Program-made: the position numbers and the translations under genes
Part shown: positions 49,234 through 60,518 of the stretch, in pieces
Layout of the letters: the number at the start of each line of letters is the position of its first letter
How positions within the stretch are numbered: position 1 is the first letter of the stretch
Notes under the pieces: generated by a model
What the model was told of the DNA's origin: nothing
Databases searched by the model: none
The model's input: the letters and a program-made list of their open reading frames with translations, nothing else
Origin: Argentina anserina
Taxonomy: Eukaryota; Streptophyta; Magnoliopsida; Rosales; Rosaceae
Direction: 5' to 3'
Assembly (NCBI RefSeq): GCF_933775445.1
Contig: NC_065878.1
Span: forward strand, 18,488,395-18,552,394
Length of the DNA stretch: 64,000 nt

Positions 49234-50857
49234 TAGTATCAAAGAAGGACTAAGATCCTGACTCTATCATCTTCTTCTTGCTGCATTTTACCTCTCGTGT
49301 AGCCGTCTCGTCTTGATCAATATGACCAACAACTTTTCAAAAAACCTTCAGGTCCCTTGACCAAAGACCAAGAATCTGCTTGGTTTATCCCCAATATCAT
49401 CACAACAATGGATCCTTGACAGTGCAACTGACCATATAGTTTCATTATCACAGAATTTGACTTGTAATAAAAATGGTTCAATAATTTCTGTCTTGTTGCT
49501 AAATGGAGAGCAAATGTCGATATTGTCTATGGGATCAATACCATTGAATTCTCATTTCAGTCTTCGTGATGTGCTTTGTATTCTAAAGTTTAAAGTTAAT
49601 TTAATGTCTATTAGTCGGCTCACAAGAGGATTGACTTGCTCAGTAACCTTCTACCCTTATTGGTGTATTTTGTAGGATCTAGTTTCGAGGGAGGTAATTG
49701 GTTTGGGAAAGCAATGCTGGGGTCTTTACTATTTAATGGCCCTGGCAACAAATAAATGTAAGTCAAAACCAAGCCACTCACCACCTATCCAATCTACTTG
49801 TCATCTCACTGTGTCTTCTGCCAGTTTATGGCATCGTCGTCTCGGTCATGTTGCATCGCGGCCCCTAGAGTATATAGCCAAACACTCTTTGAACACGTCT
49901 CTTAATTTTGATAATCATGTATGTGATGTTTTCCCATTGGCAAAACAACAACGTCTTCCCTTTGGTTCTAGTTCGATCTCGTCTATTAGTATTTTTAATC
50001 TTGTTCATGTTGACATCTTGGGTCCTTACAAGGATCGTACAATTTCTGGTGCTCATTATTTTCTCACTCTAGTAGATGATTATTCTCGATTCACTTGGGT
50101 TTTCTTAATGCAACATAAGGATGAAACTCAATCTTTAGTAAAAAAAAAAAAAATTGTGTTCGCGTCCACTCAATTCTCATCCAAAATTAAAGGTTTTTGT
50201 AGTGATAACGGGTATGAATTCCTTTCTCTCCGAACTTATTTCAAAGACAATGAGGTTGTTTTTCAACATTCTTGTGTTTATACACCTCAACAAAATGGGG
50301 CAGTAGAGTGCAAACATTGTCACATTCTCCAAACTGCTCGTGCACTTAAAATTCAAGCTAATCTTCCTACAAAATTTTGGAGAGACTGTATTGCATGCCG
50401 CTCATGCGATCAATCGTTTACCTACCCCACTTCTTTCTTTCCAGACACCTTTCGAGCGTCTCTATTCCAAACCACCTCCTTATCACCACCTTCGTATATT
50501 TAGTTGTTTGGCATCCTCACTACAAACATCACTCATAAACTTGCTTCTAGAGAAGCTAAGTAGAGCCAAGTCTGCCTTACACTCCAAGTACCCAATATGA
50601 TTCACCAACACATAGGTACGTTTCTAACTCACAGAATGCCAACTCCTCTTCCAACAGAGAAACTCAAGTACCCAATACTTCCAATCAACCACTTAGTTCG
50701 CTTTCTAACACATCAAGAACCTCCAACCCTAATTCATCAATGGATTATGTAGCCACAAACCCAGAACCTCAAATTTGATCTTCGTCTAGTTCATCTGATC
50801 CCATCGTAGCCTCTCCTTCTCCTCCTATCACAGCCAATCAGGCTCATGAACCTGTGT

Positions 50858-51110
50858 AATCTGGCAACACAAGATCGATGCAGTGGAGTATATCGATAAT
50901 ATGATAAGTAATTACATAAGGGATAACGTGTACCTTTCACAGAACCCAAAGACAAAGAAGGTGATGAATTTGTGATTGAAGATTGGACATGGGAACATAC
51001 GTAATCGCGGAGGCAGATAGAAGGCACATGTGGCCTGGTAGATCGACGAAGATGAGGCTCAACTCCTGGTTGGTCAACATGTTCGGGTTGATGAACCAAT
51101 TCAGGTTCTT
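50858..51110 (-). other. Inverted segment within the copia element
   Basis: On the - strand this stretch encodes the copia linker between integrase and RT, recognised by RRSTRPHVPS, LRDYVCSHVQ and VKGTRYPLCNYLSYYRYTPL. The sequence on either side is in + sense. The left breakpoint is near 50858 and the right near 51100. Confidence 0.8.
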
Positions 51111-52199
51111 GGAGAGCTATTCTGATATATGTTGATGATTACCGGAAATAATCATGTGAGCATTGATGCACTTAAGAAATTCCTACATAACAACTTTCGT
51201 CTTAAATATTTGGGCAACCTAAAATATTGTCTTGGTATGCATTGCTTTTTGGTGCTGCCCCTGTTGATACTCCTATGGAGCAGGGATTATAACTATATGA
51301 CAAAAATGACTTGCTTAAGGATCCCGATCGTTATAGAAGATTGGTTGGAAGGTTGATATACCTTACTGTTTCCAGGCCAGACATTACATATTATGTCCAT
51401 GTATTAAGCAGGTTCATGCATCAGCCCAAAAAACTTCACATGGAAGCAGCACTCAAAGTTGTGCGTTATCTCAAGAATGCACCTGGTAAAGGCATGTTCT
51501 TTTCCTCAAACAATGATTTCAAGTTGAGAGCTTATTGTGATTCAAATTGGGCAGGATGCCTAATTACTAGAAGGTCTACAACTGGTTATTGTGTTTTCCT
51601 TGGTCCTTCACTGATTTCCTGGAGATCAAAGCGTCAAATAATGTCACTTTCCTTAGCCGAAGAAGAATATTGTGCTATGACTGGAGCATGTTGTGAGTTG
51701 ACTTAGCTGCGGTATTTGCTCAAAGATTTGGGATTAATGCATCTAGAATTTGCCTTACTTTACTGTGACAATAAAGCTGCACTGCATATTGCAGTGAACC
51801 CTGTTTTCCATGAGCAGACTAGCCATATAGAAATGGGCTATCATTATATTAGAGAAAAAATAGATCTGTCACTACAAGGTTTGTGAGTTCAGCACATCAA
51901 TTGGCGGACGTTTTGACTAAATCTCTCGGGAAGGAACTTTTTACTCGTATGATTTGCAAGCTGAGAGTGTTGGACATGGGATTGGGGGAGTGTTAAGAAG
52001 TAAATTAGTAAATGTCTTTTCCATTAAGTTGTATTATTCTGTACATATCAGTTTGCCTTATGTATTACTTAATTGTAGTATTCTGATCCTAGAATGTAGC
52101 ATAATTATAGGAGTAGGAATCCTTGATTGTAGGTCATCTTCTGTATATGTACGCATCCACAATTCAATGATTTCTCTTTCTTTTCTTCATAATATTTTG

Positions 52200-53523
52200 G
52201 TTTGGAAGATTTCTTCTTGAATCTATACTTTTTAGAAGCAAACTTTCGTCCACGTCCTTTGCTGGAAAAACTGCTTGAAAACCTGCTTTAATGCGTTTTG
52301 TCCTTGGAGATATGGCAATCTCACTGAGTTGGAATATTAATAATTTTAGGACACATATTCTCAATTCCTCTTAGTTGTTTCTTAACATTTTTTTACTTTA
52401 GGTTATATGTGCAATGCTTTCTCAGGAGATCTCTGACTCTTTCTGCTATCCCTCCAACCTAAACTGAGGAAGGGGATTTTCTTCAACTGATTGAGCTACT
52501 GCATCATTCCATGGTTATGGAAGCTTTCTGTAATATGTTTTGATGAGATCATCATTTTCTATGTCTCCAATTGTGCAGTAATAGTTCTGGAATTCATTTG
52601 TGTATTCTTCGAAAAATCTCATGTTACAAATACTAGTTTCTGAATATTTGTTGTAGCTCTTTCTTTCGCTTGCTCATTGTGCTCTGTTATGTCTCCACAA
52701 AACTAAACATAAATTGGCATAGCAAAGTCTAAGGGACTATTGGTTTGAGCAAGTCTATTTGCCTAGTCTGGCCACATTGAGCTTTGTTTATAGGAATTAT
52801 ACCATTTCTAGACAATTCCTGTCAAGGTTAACTCATAGTATTCATGAGCATCTTCATATGAATACTTGGATACCACGAGAGCTTGAATCAGTTTTAAGCT
52901 GGCTACCCAATTGTCAATAACTTTTCTCTTATCTCCGACTCTATCAAGATCTAAGTATACACCTCTTTGAGATACTGATTGTCCCCATTTTGGCTCTATA
53001 GGGATGAACTTTTGCGAGTTTCGTTCTTCAATCCTTCCTGTGTGAGCTTGTCCTTTTGGAAGTTTAGTCTTATTTTCTCGAATAATCCTTGTTGGATAGT
53101 TCGCAATATTTTGGATTACTGGTGCATGTCCATTATCTCCTTGTTCTAGATTCATGGATGATTCTTCATCAGGCTCATTTTTTTGTGCTTCTTAATAAGG
53201 AAAAATATTCCTCTTCTTTAGTTGGATTTGGGAGATTCTCTTCATGATTTCTTCTAATCCTTCTATGGATCCACAAGATTCTGCTTGTGCATAAAGCTAT
53301 TTTAATCCCTATGTTTTAAGCATTTTTAGAGGTTTTTTTAAGAATTTTCATCTTTAAATGCTTCTTCGTGAAAGGTTGAGGCTCTTGATTCGGATGTACT
53401 AGCCTCATCATATCCAACAAATGAGTGTCTATAATGGAATTGAAGGCTAATTTTTTCTCTCATAACGTCATAAACTGAAGCATTTGAGCTTTGACCTGTC
53501 TTTCCGGGGATGAGAGTCTTCAT
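52200..53523 (-). pseudogene. Pararetroviral coat-protein region, degenerate
   Basis: Broken frames; the longest open block is 52808-53155. It reads in the style of caulimovirid coat proteins and is followed downstream by a strongly basic tail (around 52200-52260, KGRGRKFASKKYRFKKK). Several stops interrupt it, so no product is expected. Confidence 0.65.
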
Positions 53524-53634
53524 TCCCTTGGAAAGGTTACCTCATGTCATTTTGTGACATGTTTATGCTGCGAATTATTTTTGGGATTTGTGAGTATGGA
53601 TGTAGTAACACCAGGGCTATTTAAAAATCTGGTA

Positions 53635-54231
53635 TTAGGTGCTACGTTCAAACTCATTAACTTGTAATAGATTCGATAAATCTATAGCAAGTTCCATCAT
53701 TCTGTTCTTCGTCGAGATTCCATCTGTCTTCAATCTCAGTCTCAAGCAGTGAGCTGCATCTCTCAAATGAGTAGTAAAATTAGGGAAGACATAAAAATAT
53801 GCAACTTGGTTGCACAAAGAAGCTTCCACTATTCCTAACAGACTTTTTCTAAAATCTGTTATTCTATCATCATGTAAAACACATAGGACATAACAGTTTA
53901 TTCCATCTCTTGTTAAGAGTTTGATGCCTACTTGAATTGCTCCAATATGCATGTAGGAGTATCTTCTATGCATGGCTTCACTTACTTCTTTAGGAGTAAT
54001 CAATCTGATATCTGTTTCTCCACCAGTGGTTGGAATTGTTAGTTCAAGAATCTTGAACCTGTGAGAATCTAAGGTGAAAAATCCTCTCTTATATATCTCA
54101 TTCAATCTAAATGTAGAAGTATATGCTTCTCTTACACTAGATTCAATCTCATTGTACTCAAATTCCTGAGCATTAATGAGTTGTACTGGAACAATACTCT
54201 TTTTATTGAGGATTCTACTTAACATCTTCAT
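53635..54231 (-). pseudogene. Pararetroviral movement-protein frame
   Basis: An open stretch of 198 codons with the signature of the 30K-type movement proteins of Caulimoviridae: an MHIGAIQVGIKLLTRDG block followed by a conserved Leu/Val core. In the virus this protein opens plasmodesmata. Here it is a fragment of a decayed insertion, with no expected function. Although this frame is open, the flanking viral frames are broken. Confidence 0.8.
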
Positions 54232-54639
54232 GTCTCTTTTAGATTTGGATTTTTTCCACTCGAGTAGTTTAGGTTCACTAAACTTAAGCGAGTTTTCTCC
54301 TTTTTGTGAGAGTATTTTGATCTTACTAGCAACGATTCATGCTAGTTCTTCTTCATTGATTTTTTCAATTGTTCTTTCTTTCATTTTTTTCTACAGATTT
54401 TTGTAGATTTAAGACCTTGTTGCTTAGTTCTCAAAATTGTTCCTTGAGACTACTTCCTATCTCTTGGAGGTAGGCTATGCTGTAATTATGTTGGTGAATT
54501 ATGGCTTCAACGTTTTCGCTGAGTTTTTATGTAGGAATGTGAAAACTTATGGCTTTACCATCTTCATTTCTTACTTTTAGATCTACTCTTTGATTCATCA
54601 TATTCGAGAAACTAGAGTTTCTAAAAGCTTTTTCAAGAT

Positions 54640-54870
54640 TTCATGTATATCTTTTAATTCAGCTGCTTGCTGATGAATGTTATTAGCGAGATTCTCGATC
54701 CGAGCTAACTTCTTTTCAATATCTGAAAGATATTGCTTTTCTTTTAGGTAATCTAGCTTGACTTCAAGCTTAGCTATTCGAGAATTAATCTCCTCGAGTT
54801 TATCTATTCGAAAGCTAAATCTCTCGAGTTGATCTGAAACTTTGGTTTTGTTTGTGCTTTTTTCTCTAAA
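54640..54870 (-). pseudogene. Coiled-coil stretch of the pararetroviral remnant
   Basis: On the - strand this reads a heptad-rich segment (for example DKLEEINSRIAKLEVKLDYL, then IEKKLARIENLANNI) upstream of the movement-protein frame. Coiled coils are typical of the N-terminal or virion-associated parts of these viruses. No start codon is evident. Confidence 0.5.
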
Positions 54871-55804
54871 TAGGTGATCTATGATTTCAATTAGACATGG
54901 TATTGAATGATCAAGTTCTGCTACTCCAATCTCTTTCTGGAGATGAATATGTTCGTCGTATAAAGTATTTAAAATTCCGCATACATATTCGATAGAATAT
55001 TGGCTTCAATGTATATGTCTTGAATGAAAGCACACTTGTCACTTATCACTTCATTTTTCTGTACAAAATGTATGATAACTGTTTGGTTTGAATTCTTTTT
55101 TATTGGCTAAAAGGAGCAAACTTTGTGGCATAAGCCTGTTCTTTACCTATTTTTGAGCAAAACAGACTTTGATACCAGCTAGGGCGGATCTAACCGATGC
55201 TCAAAAAAATTAAGAGCTTTTGATCTTCTTCGATGACTTCTTGAAGAGCTTCAATATTTTCTTCAGTTTTGTAGATTCTACGTTGAATTTGGTATATAAT
55301 ATTCTAGTAATTTTTTGTATTTATGGGAATGTTATTTTTGTATTTTATTAATTTTTTATATTTTTCTTTTGGCATATATGCCGATTTGCACCCCAAACTT
55401 GGCTGAAATTGTCAATTTGCACCCCGAACTTGCAATTGAGTCAATTTACCTCCTAAACTTGGTAAAAATTGCCGATTTACACCCCGAACTTGTATGTGAG
55501 TCAATTTACCTCCTAAACTTGGTAAAAAAAATGCCGATTTGCACCCCATCCGTTAAATTTAACTGTTTCTATCCAATTTTGCATTACATGTCATGCACAT
55601 GAGGGGTAATGTTGTCATTTTCTATTTATATTTTTCTTAAAAACAAATAAAAATATTCTTTAAAATGAGGATTATTTTGTTAATCAAATTATTTATTTAC
55701 ATATTTTTTCTACCTATTTAACCCTACTTTGAATTATATATTCAATATACCCACCCATTCAAATATAGTGTGTTGTGTATAAATATATTTTTATATGTAC
55801 ACAT

Positions 55805-56020
55805 TGTTGGAGGATGAACAAAACGAGAATAATAACGACATAATAGAACATAACATAACCGTTTATTGATTGATAATGAGACCAATATATAGGCATTACA
55901 TAACCACAATCAGTAGGATTCAGAGTCCTAATCTATTACAGAGATGCGAATCTATCTCTAACATGAAACCTAATAAGGCTAAGACACACACAATGGTAGA
56001 ATAGTAATTCTCTCGTAACA
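55805..56020 (-). mobile_element. Solo LTR (216 bp) nested in the MITE
   Basis: TGTTGGAGG...TCGTAACA, TG..CA ends, flanked by perfect 5-bp duplications CACAT (55800-55804 and 56021-56025). On the - strand a TATA-like CCTATATATTGG is followed by AATAAA, so the LTR is in - orientation. No internal retrotransposon sequence remains. Confidence 0.82.
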
Positions 56021-56228
56021 CACATTTATTTTTAATTTTCAATGTATTTATTTATTTATATTTTTTCTAATATCTTTTAACATACCATATCACATAAAAT
56101 AATAAATATATAAATCAATAACATCTTTCGAAAAAACAAACATTGTAGCAAGTGTTCCTCTTAAGTAATTTTATTAATTTATTTCATTATTCAATATGAA
56201 TAAATATATAATGACAATACTACCCCTT

Positions 56229-57347
56229 TGTGAGGGGTTCTTTTGATTTAGGAGGTAACTAGGCCAAAATTAACTCAATAACTTGAATAATTGAATCAAT
56301 TTTGTGTGTGATCCAAACTAACAGAGCTTTGCAAAATAAGCTTGGCGTGGGAGCTAAAAAACGCACGGCGGTAGAAGAATTGGGCAAGTTTTACAGGGTT
56401 GGTTTCTAAAAGTAAATATGGGTTTCAGGGTGAAGTTCTTGAAGGGAAATGGCTAAGGAAACTTACAGCTTGAAGGCATGAGTGCATGAATGTTTTGGCT
56501 AGGTTTTTTGTTGTTCCTCTTCCCTCAATCCCCCCCCCCCCCAATTTTTATAGGCTCGCAATTGAGGTGCTGGGCGTTTGAATCTAGTCAATCTCTCTTC
56601 AATTTACCCTTAATATATGCATTGAGGACAATGAAAAGACGGGTTGCTTAGGGTGGCTCTCCAGATTCCTCTGGGAAGTTGGATTTTCTCTTGTGGTTGA
56701 TGATGGGCAGCCAAGGCACTACGCTCAATATCTTATGGAAATCTGGAATGTCGGATTGGAAGAAAATATAAAATTGAGGATTCATGATTTCAAGAGATGG
56801 GAAGATACTTTGGACTACCTTGAAAGCTTGCTCCGACTTATCCGACTTATAACCAGGGGGAATTTAGGTTGATGCTGGGTAAGAGGTTGATGCAGGTATT
56901 TGAGAGGTGCGGGGAAACCGATTTAGGAGCGTGCGCAGATTAAGACAGAGGTGGAGGAAATAGTTTGGGTTAAAATAATATTGGACTTTGGTCTTATAAC
57001 CATAACGCTATTATCTAAAAAGAGGAGGCCCAATTCTTTTATTACCGCCATACTCTTACTGATTTACACCGTTGGGCTTGAATTTCGGGCCCAAGACCGA
57101 AATTATTAACGATGATAAATCGATGAATGAGTGTTCATGTGTTTTCGTAACCTTCCACACCATGCCCACTACTACAAGCCCCAACGATGCATGAATGCGG
57201 CTTGGGTCCGCATCAATGAGTGTTTGCTTGACGAATTATAGTTAAGTCTTTATAAAATCATAAGATCTCATGTGAATCGCGTGACGTAGTTGGCGTTCTA
57301 TACAAAAAAACATACTCGTCATGTGCATAATATTTCTGGTATCAACA
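56229..57347. mobile_element. Probable second solo LTR or insertion (1.1 kb) in the MITE
   Basis: Absent from the second copy of this MITE at 63356 onward. It begins TGTGAGGGG, ends GGTATCAACA, and is flanked by CCCTT on both sides (56224-56228, 57348-57352). This fits a solo LTR of an unknown LTR family, with a poly-C run (56530-56542) inside. A captured gene fragment is an alternative. Confidence 0.5.
56530..56542 (+). repeat. Poly-C run
   Basis: Thirteen consecutive C residues within the 1.1-kb insertion. Long C homopolymers are rare in this AT-rich region, and the length could be a sequencing estimate. Confidence 0.85.
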
Positions 57348-57529
57348 CCCTTAAATACATGACATGTGACTTAAAATTGGATTGAAAACATTAAATTTAA
57401 CGGATATGGTATAAATCGGCAATTTTTACCAAGTTTAGGAGGTAAATTGACTCAAATGCAAGTTCGGGGTGCAAATTGACAATTTCAGCCAAGTTTGGGG
57501 TGCAAATCGGCATTTATGCCTTTTCTTTT

Positions 57530-57880
57530 TCTTCATGAAGTTCTTTAAGAGAAATTTTAGCAAACGCTAATAATTCGAGTCGAGAGGCTATTGCAATTGC
57601 TATGATGAAAAAAATAATTGTTTACCTTTGAGTGTAGAAGATAGATTTTAGCTGCAAAATGTTAAAAATAAACACAAATATCGGTCCACTACACTCCGTC
57701 AGAAAATAAATAACGGTGTTCGGAATTTAATGGAAAATACTTTTTACAGGTACCAAAGTTGTATCAAAGTCTAAACATGAAACACCATTTTGATATTTGG
57801 AAAACCTTGGATACCAAAATGCCTATAATGAAAAAGGTGATATACCATTCATATAATTCTTTGTTTTCTTTTCAGTCTGC
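57530..57880. other. Spacer right of the MITE
   Basis: AT-rich; may be the continuation of the DNA into which the MITE inserted, perhaps more pararetroviral leader. No gene seen. Confidence 0.3.
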
Positions 57881-58150
57881 TCTCTGCCTACAGGCATAGT
57901 CAGCAGGCTTCTCGGGTGGGTAGGTTTTGAAAACTGTACTAACTAGAGCGTGAAAAATCTTCATGAATCATACATGCAACTCAATAGTAACAAGGACGTT
58001 CTTCTGAGACCTAAGGCACCACTTGCTGGACTAGCCAAGTGCTCGGAAACAGATCTTGTCGGAGTTAATTACCACAACTACAAGTATGCATGTGTCCGAG
58101 ACCCCGAAGCTAAGTGCCATAGTGTCCATCGTGCAACAACACTTTGAGCG
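57881..58150 (+). pseudogene. DUF674 relic
   Basis: After an acceptor-like TTTTCAG the frame reads LCLPTGIVSRLLGWVGFENC, a stop, then SVKNLHESYMQLNSNKDVLL, which matches the N-terminal half of DUF674 proteins (compare VYQSIENLGHKYM in the gene at 48119). Stops and shifts make it non-functional. It overlaps the part kept at 48119-48516, so it is another copy and not the missing half of that gene. Confidence 0.65.
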
Positions 58151-58679
58151 CCCAGACAACTTGTGTTGCTTTACCAACTACGCCGGCTTTATTAAAAAAA
58201 AAATCCAACTACGCCGGCAGAAATTTCTGGAGCCGGTGGAGTAGCTAGGGTTTGTCAAAAGATGAATAAACGCATAGCGACCGGTGGAACTATTCTATAC
58301 TGATTTTTTGGTTGTTGCAAGTTAATTACTCTACTACTCTAGAGAGAACTAAAGAGAATGACCTAAACCTCGTACATGGTGTCTTTCGCAATCACTTAGG
58401 TCTTTGCTTTGGTTGTTTTGCAGGTTCAATTGGTTTTAACTTCAGCTCTTGAAGCAGAGCTCCTTGCAGAGTCCTTGGGTTACTTATCTATCCGAATATA
58501 ATTACTCAAGTGCAGTCCCTAGAATATCAAGATTGCAACTTACTTACAAGTAAGCTTGTGCCTATAAGCGCACGTCCTTGTTTATTTCACATCATCACTA
58601 GCTAGCTATCTTCTCACAGAAACCAAACAGAGAAACTAAGTGTTCTAGAGAAATTAAAAAATAGTTGAGTCTGCTTAAG
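58151..58679. other. Spacer DUF674 relic / WAT1 pseudogene
   Basis: No gene assigned. A short stretch near 58430-58500 could be coding-like, but nothing was recognised. Confidence 0.3.
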
Positions 58680-59392
58680 ATGCGGTTTCCCGATCAGACG
58701 CTCACAAGCAAAGTCATTTGTGGCTGTGATTCTGTTGCAATTTGGGTATGCCGGAATGTCCATAATACAATGTCTGCTCTAAACCAAGGGATATGCCAAC
58801 AGGTCTTAGTTGTCTATAGGAATGCTGTTACCTGCTGGTTTCTTTTAATTTGCAATTGACATGTTGGAGCTTATAAGAGCTCAATTTAAATAGTAAATGA
58901 TCATGCATGAATATAAGGACAAAGATGACCCTCAGTCTTTGTCAAGATTGTGTTGCGTACTCAGCCAGTCAGCCTATTGGAGTAAGCTTCAGTTTTTTAT
59001 TGCTGTTTCCTTTTTCTGCATGTTTGAATCTAATTAGTACTAATCAAGTTGATTGTCTTTCTGATCTGTTACAATCAGGCCTGTAATCGATGGGAACTTG
59101 TTCAATACTGGAAGTAAGCTAACAACAGCAACATTTACAACTACCATGTGCAATGTTCTTCATGCCTTTGCATAATGGCTGGGATTTTCAGATATTGATC
59201 TCTATTATTTCATTTATTTTCACTATATACTACAATTAGTTACTCGATTGAACTTCTGGTTTGCAATTTGTAGGCTTGAGATGGTTCATATAAGAAAGCT
59301 GCACAGCCAGGCAAAGATATTGGGAACCACAGTGACTGTGGGAGGAGCTATGCTTATGACTCTAGTCAATGGACTCATGTTGACTGTGGGAT
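58680..59392 (+). pseudogene. WAT1-related (nodulin MtN21/EamA) transporter pseudogene
   Basis: Exon fragments of a plant drug/metabolite-type membrane transporter. Near 58735-58855: LQFGYAGMS, then after a frameshift MSALNQG and VLVVYRNAVTCWFLL. Near 58925: KMTLS, shifted. Near 59080-59170: PVIDGNLFNTGSKLTTATFT, ending CNVLHAFA and a stop. Near 59275-59390: RLEMVHIRKLHSQAKILGTT, then VGGAMLMTL. Several shifts and stops, and missing exons, mark it as dead. It ends 3 bases from the stop of the DUF674 gene on the other strand. Confidence 0.75.
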
Positions 59393-59394
59393 AA

Positions 59395-60188
59395 TCACTT
59401 CTTCATCAGCTTCTCAATGAATAAATCAGTTAAAACCGATTTTTTCTCCCCAACACTTGGAAGTGTCTTCAGCATGGTGCAAATCTAATAAAAAACAAAG
59501 CACAAAATTAGTATCTATCATAACCAGTGCAAAATAATACAAGCTAAAAGAAATGAAAAACAATGCTAATACGAACCATTTCAGCCGTAAAAGTCAATTT
59601 CATTTCCTTCAAATCACCCCATTTGAATCCCATCTTCTTAACATCATTTAAGACGTCCAAATGATCTCCTTGTGGCTTAATAGTCATATCATCAAATATG
59701 TGAAATATTATATCATCCCTAACAATTATATCTCCATCAAGATCACGGTGGAGACTTAAATTCATAGGTTTTCCACATTGTTTACACAGTGCAAGAGGAT
59801 CAGTAGTGATATAGGTAGGAACAAACTTAGCTTGAAAATAACATTCTTGACACAAATACAATGGGACACAAGAATACGAGAACGATTTCCCATTCAACAA
59901 GTCATATACTTTATTACACCATTGCTCATCTGTTGGCTTAAGTTCCAAAAACTCTGAGCTTTTAAACTCTGGTTGAAGATGACTAGTTCCTATACTAGCT
60001 AAACTCTCACAAATTTTGGGCATAGCACCAATTCCTAACTTCCCTAAAGAAGTAATGGAAACCCCTAAAAAACCAAATAAAATGTCCACAAATTTGGCAT
60101 TTGCTTCAAGAAAAACGACTCTATGATTTTTCACATCACAAAGAAAACTCATTTCAATCTCCGGTGACGATTTAAAAGAGGAACTCAT
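59395..60188 (-). CDS. DUF674 family protein
   Basis: Two exons, 60188-59577 and 59484-59395, phases match, 233 aa. The N-terminus MSSSFKSSPEIEMSFLCDVK and the block RVVFLEANAKFVDILFGFLG resemble DUF674 members. The middle has paired Cys motifs (LCQECYF; LCKQCGKPM) that could bind zinc. Ends TDLFIEKLMKK. Function of the family is unknown. It is the only intact copy here; two broken relatives lie at 48119 and 57881. Single-domain length is about half of the common double-repeat DUF674 proteins. Confidence 0.85.
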
Positions 60189-60518
60189 GATATCAAACGT
60201 GAGTATGATAAAACTAATACTAGACCAAGAGATTTAAATGTTAGACAGTTTAACGAAACAATGAGTTTTACCGGAAAGAAATAGGAAGAAGTGGAGAATT
60301 AAACAATGAGTTTTTTCATGCCAAAGCTTTTATGGTGGATGGCGTGATCAACCTGCGTAAGAAAACCAGAATACCAAAAACTTTAGTTGAAATATGTTGA
60401 ACGAAAAAAAGACAAATGCGTACAGAAACATTGCCAAAATTCACAGCCTAATCACAACAAATCATCCCAAATTTCACTCTGCATAAAGTTTGGTATCAAA
60501 GTAGGTACCTTTAGGAGC
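60189..60518. other. DUF674 upstream region
   Basis: Promoter side of the DUF674 gene, or a 5' UTR intron if the TATA box at 60836-60846 drives it. No other gene seen. Confidence 0.35.

Larger units (their letters stand above)
48517..52189 (+). mobile_element. Ty1/copia element, rearranged and chimeric
   Basis: 5' LTR from 48517 (TGTTAGGAAG...) to about 48732; 3' LTR from 51992 (TGTTAAGAAG...) to about 52189, nearly identical over ~175 bases. A polypurine tract GGGGGAG precedes the 3' LTR. Inside: a TRIM-derived insert (48733-49233), protease box WILDSATDH near 49400, integrase (LWHRRLGH near 49830, then VDILGPYKD), an inverted segment about 50858-51110, a remnant of the RT active site (YVDD near 51130), and RNase H (CDSNWAG near 51540). 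Most of RT is gone and stops are common. No matching 5-bp target duplication is found: left flank TTTAC, right flank differs. Confidence 0.9.
52190..55370 (-). mobile_element. Endogenous pararetrovirus remnant (Caulimoviridae)
   Basis: On the - strand, from right to left: a Met-tRNA primer-site-like TGGTATCAAAGTCTG (55163-55177), a coiled-coil coding stretch (about 54640-54870), a movement-protein frame (53635-54231) and coat-protein-like frames (52200-53523). This is the gene order of plant pararetroviruses. Protease, reverse transcriptase and RNase H are missing: the fragment stops at the copia 3' LTR. Many stops and shifts show it is a dead copy. The genus is probably among those common in eudicot genomes (Florendovirus- or Petuvirus-like), by inference. 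Confidence 0.8.
55371..57520. mobile_element. MULE-type MITE with long inverted repeats, host of nested LTRs
   Basis: 2150 bp. Left end GGCATATATGCCGATTTGCA, right end the inverted match (...GGGTGCAAATCGGCATTTATGCC region at 57498-57520). The inverted repeats run ~130 bp, and the 9-bp target duplication TTTTCTTTT is perfect (55362-55370 and 57521-57529). 9-bp duplications and long TIRs point to Mutator-like elements. No transposase. About 1.3 kb of its length is later insertions. Confidence 0.87.
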
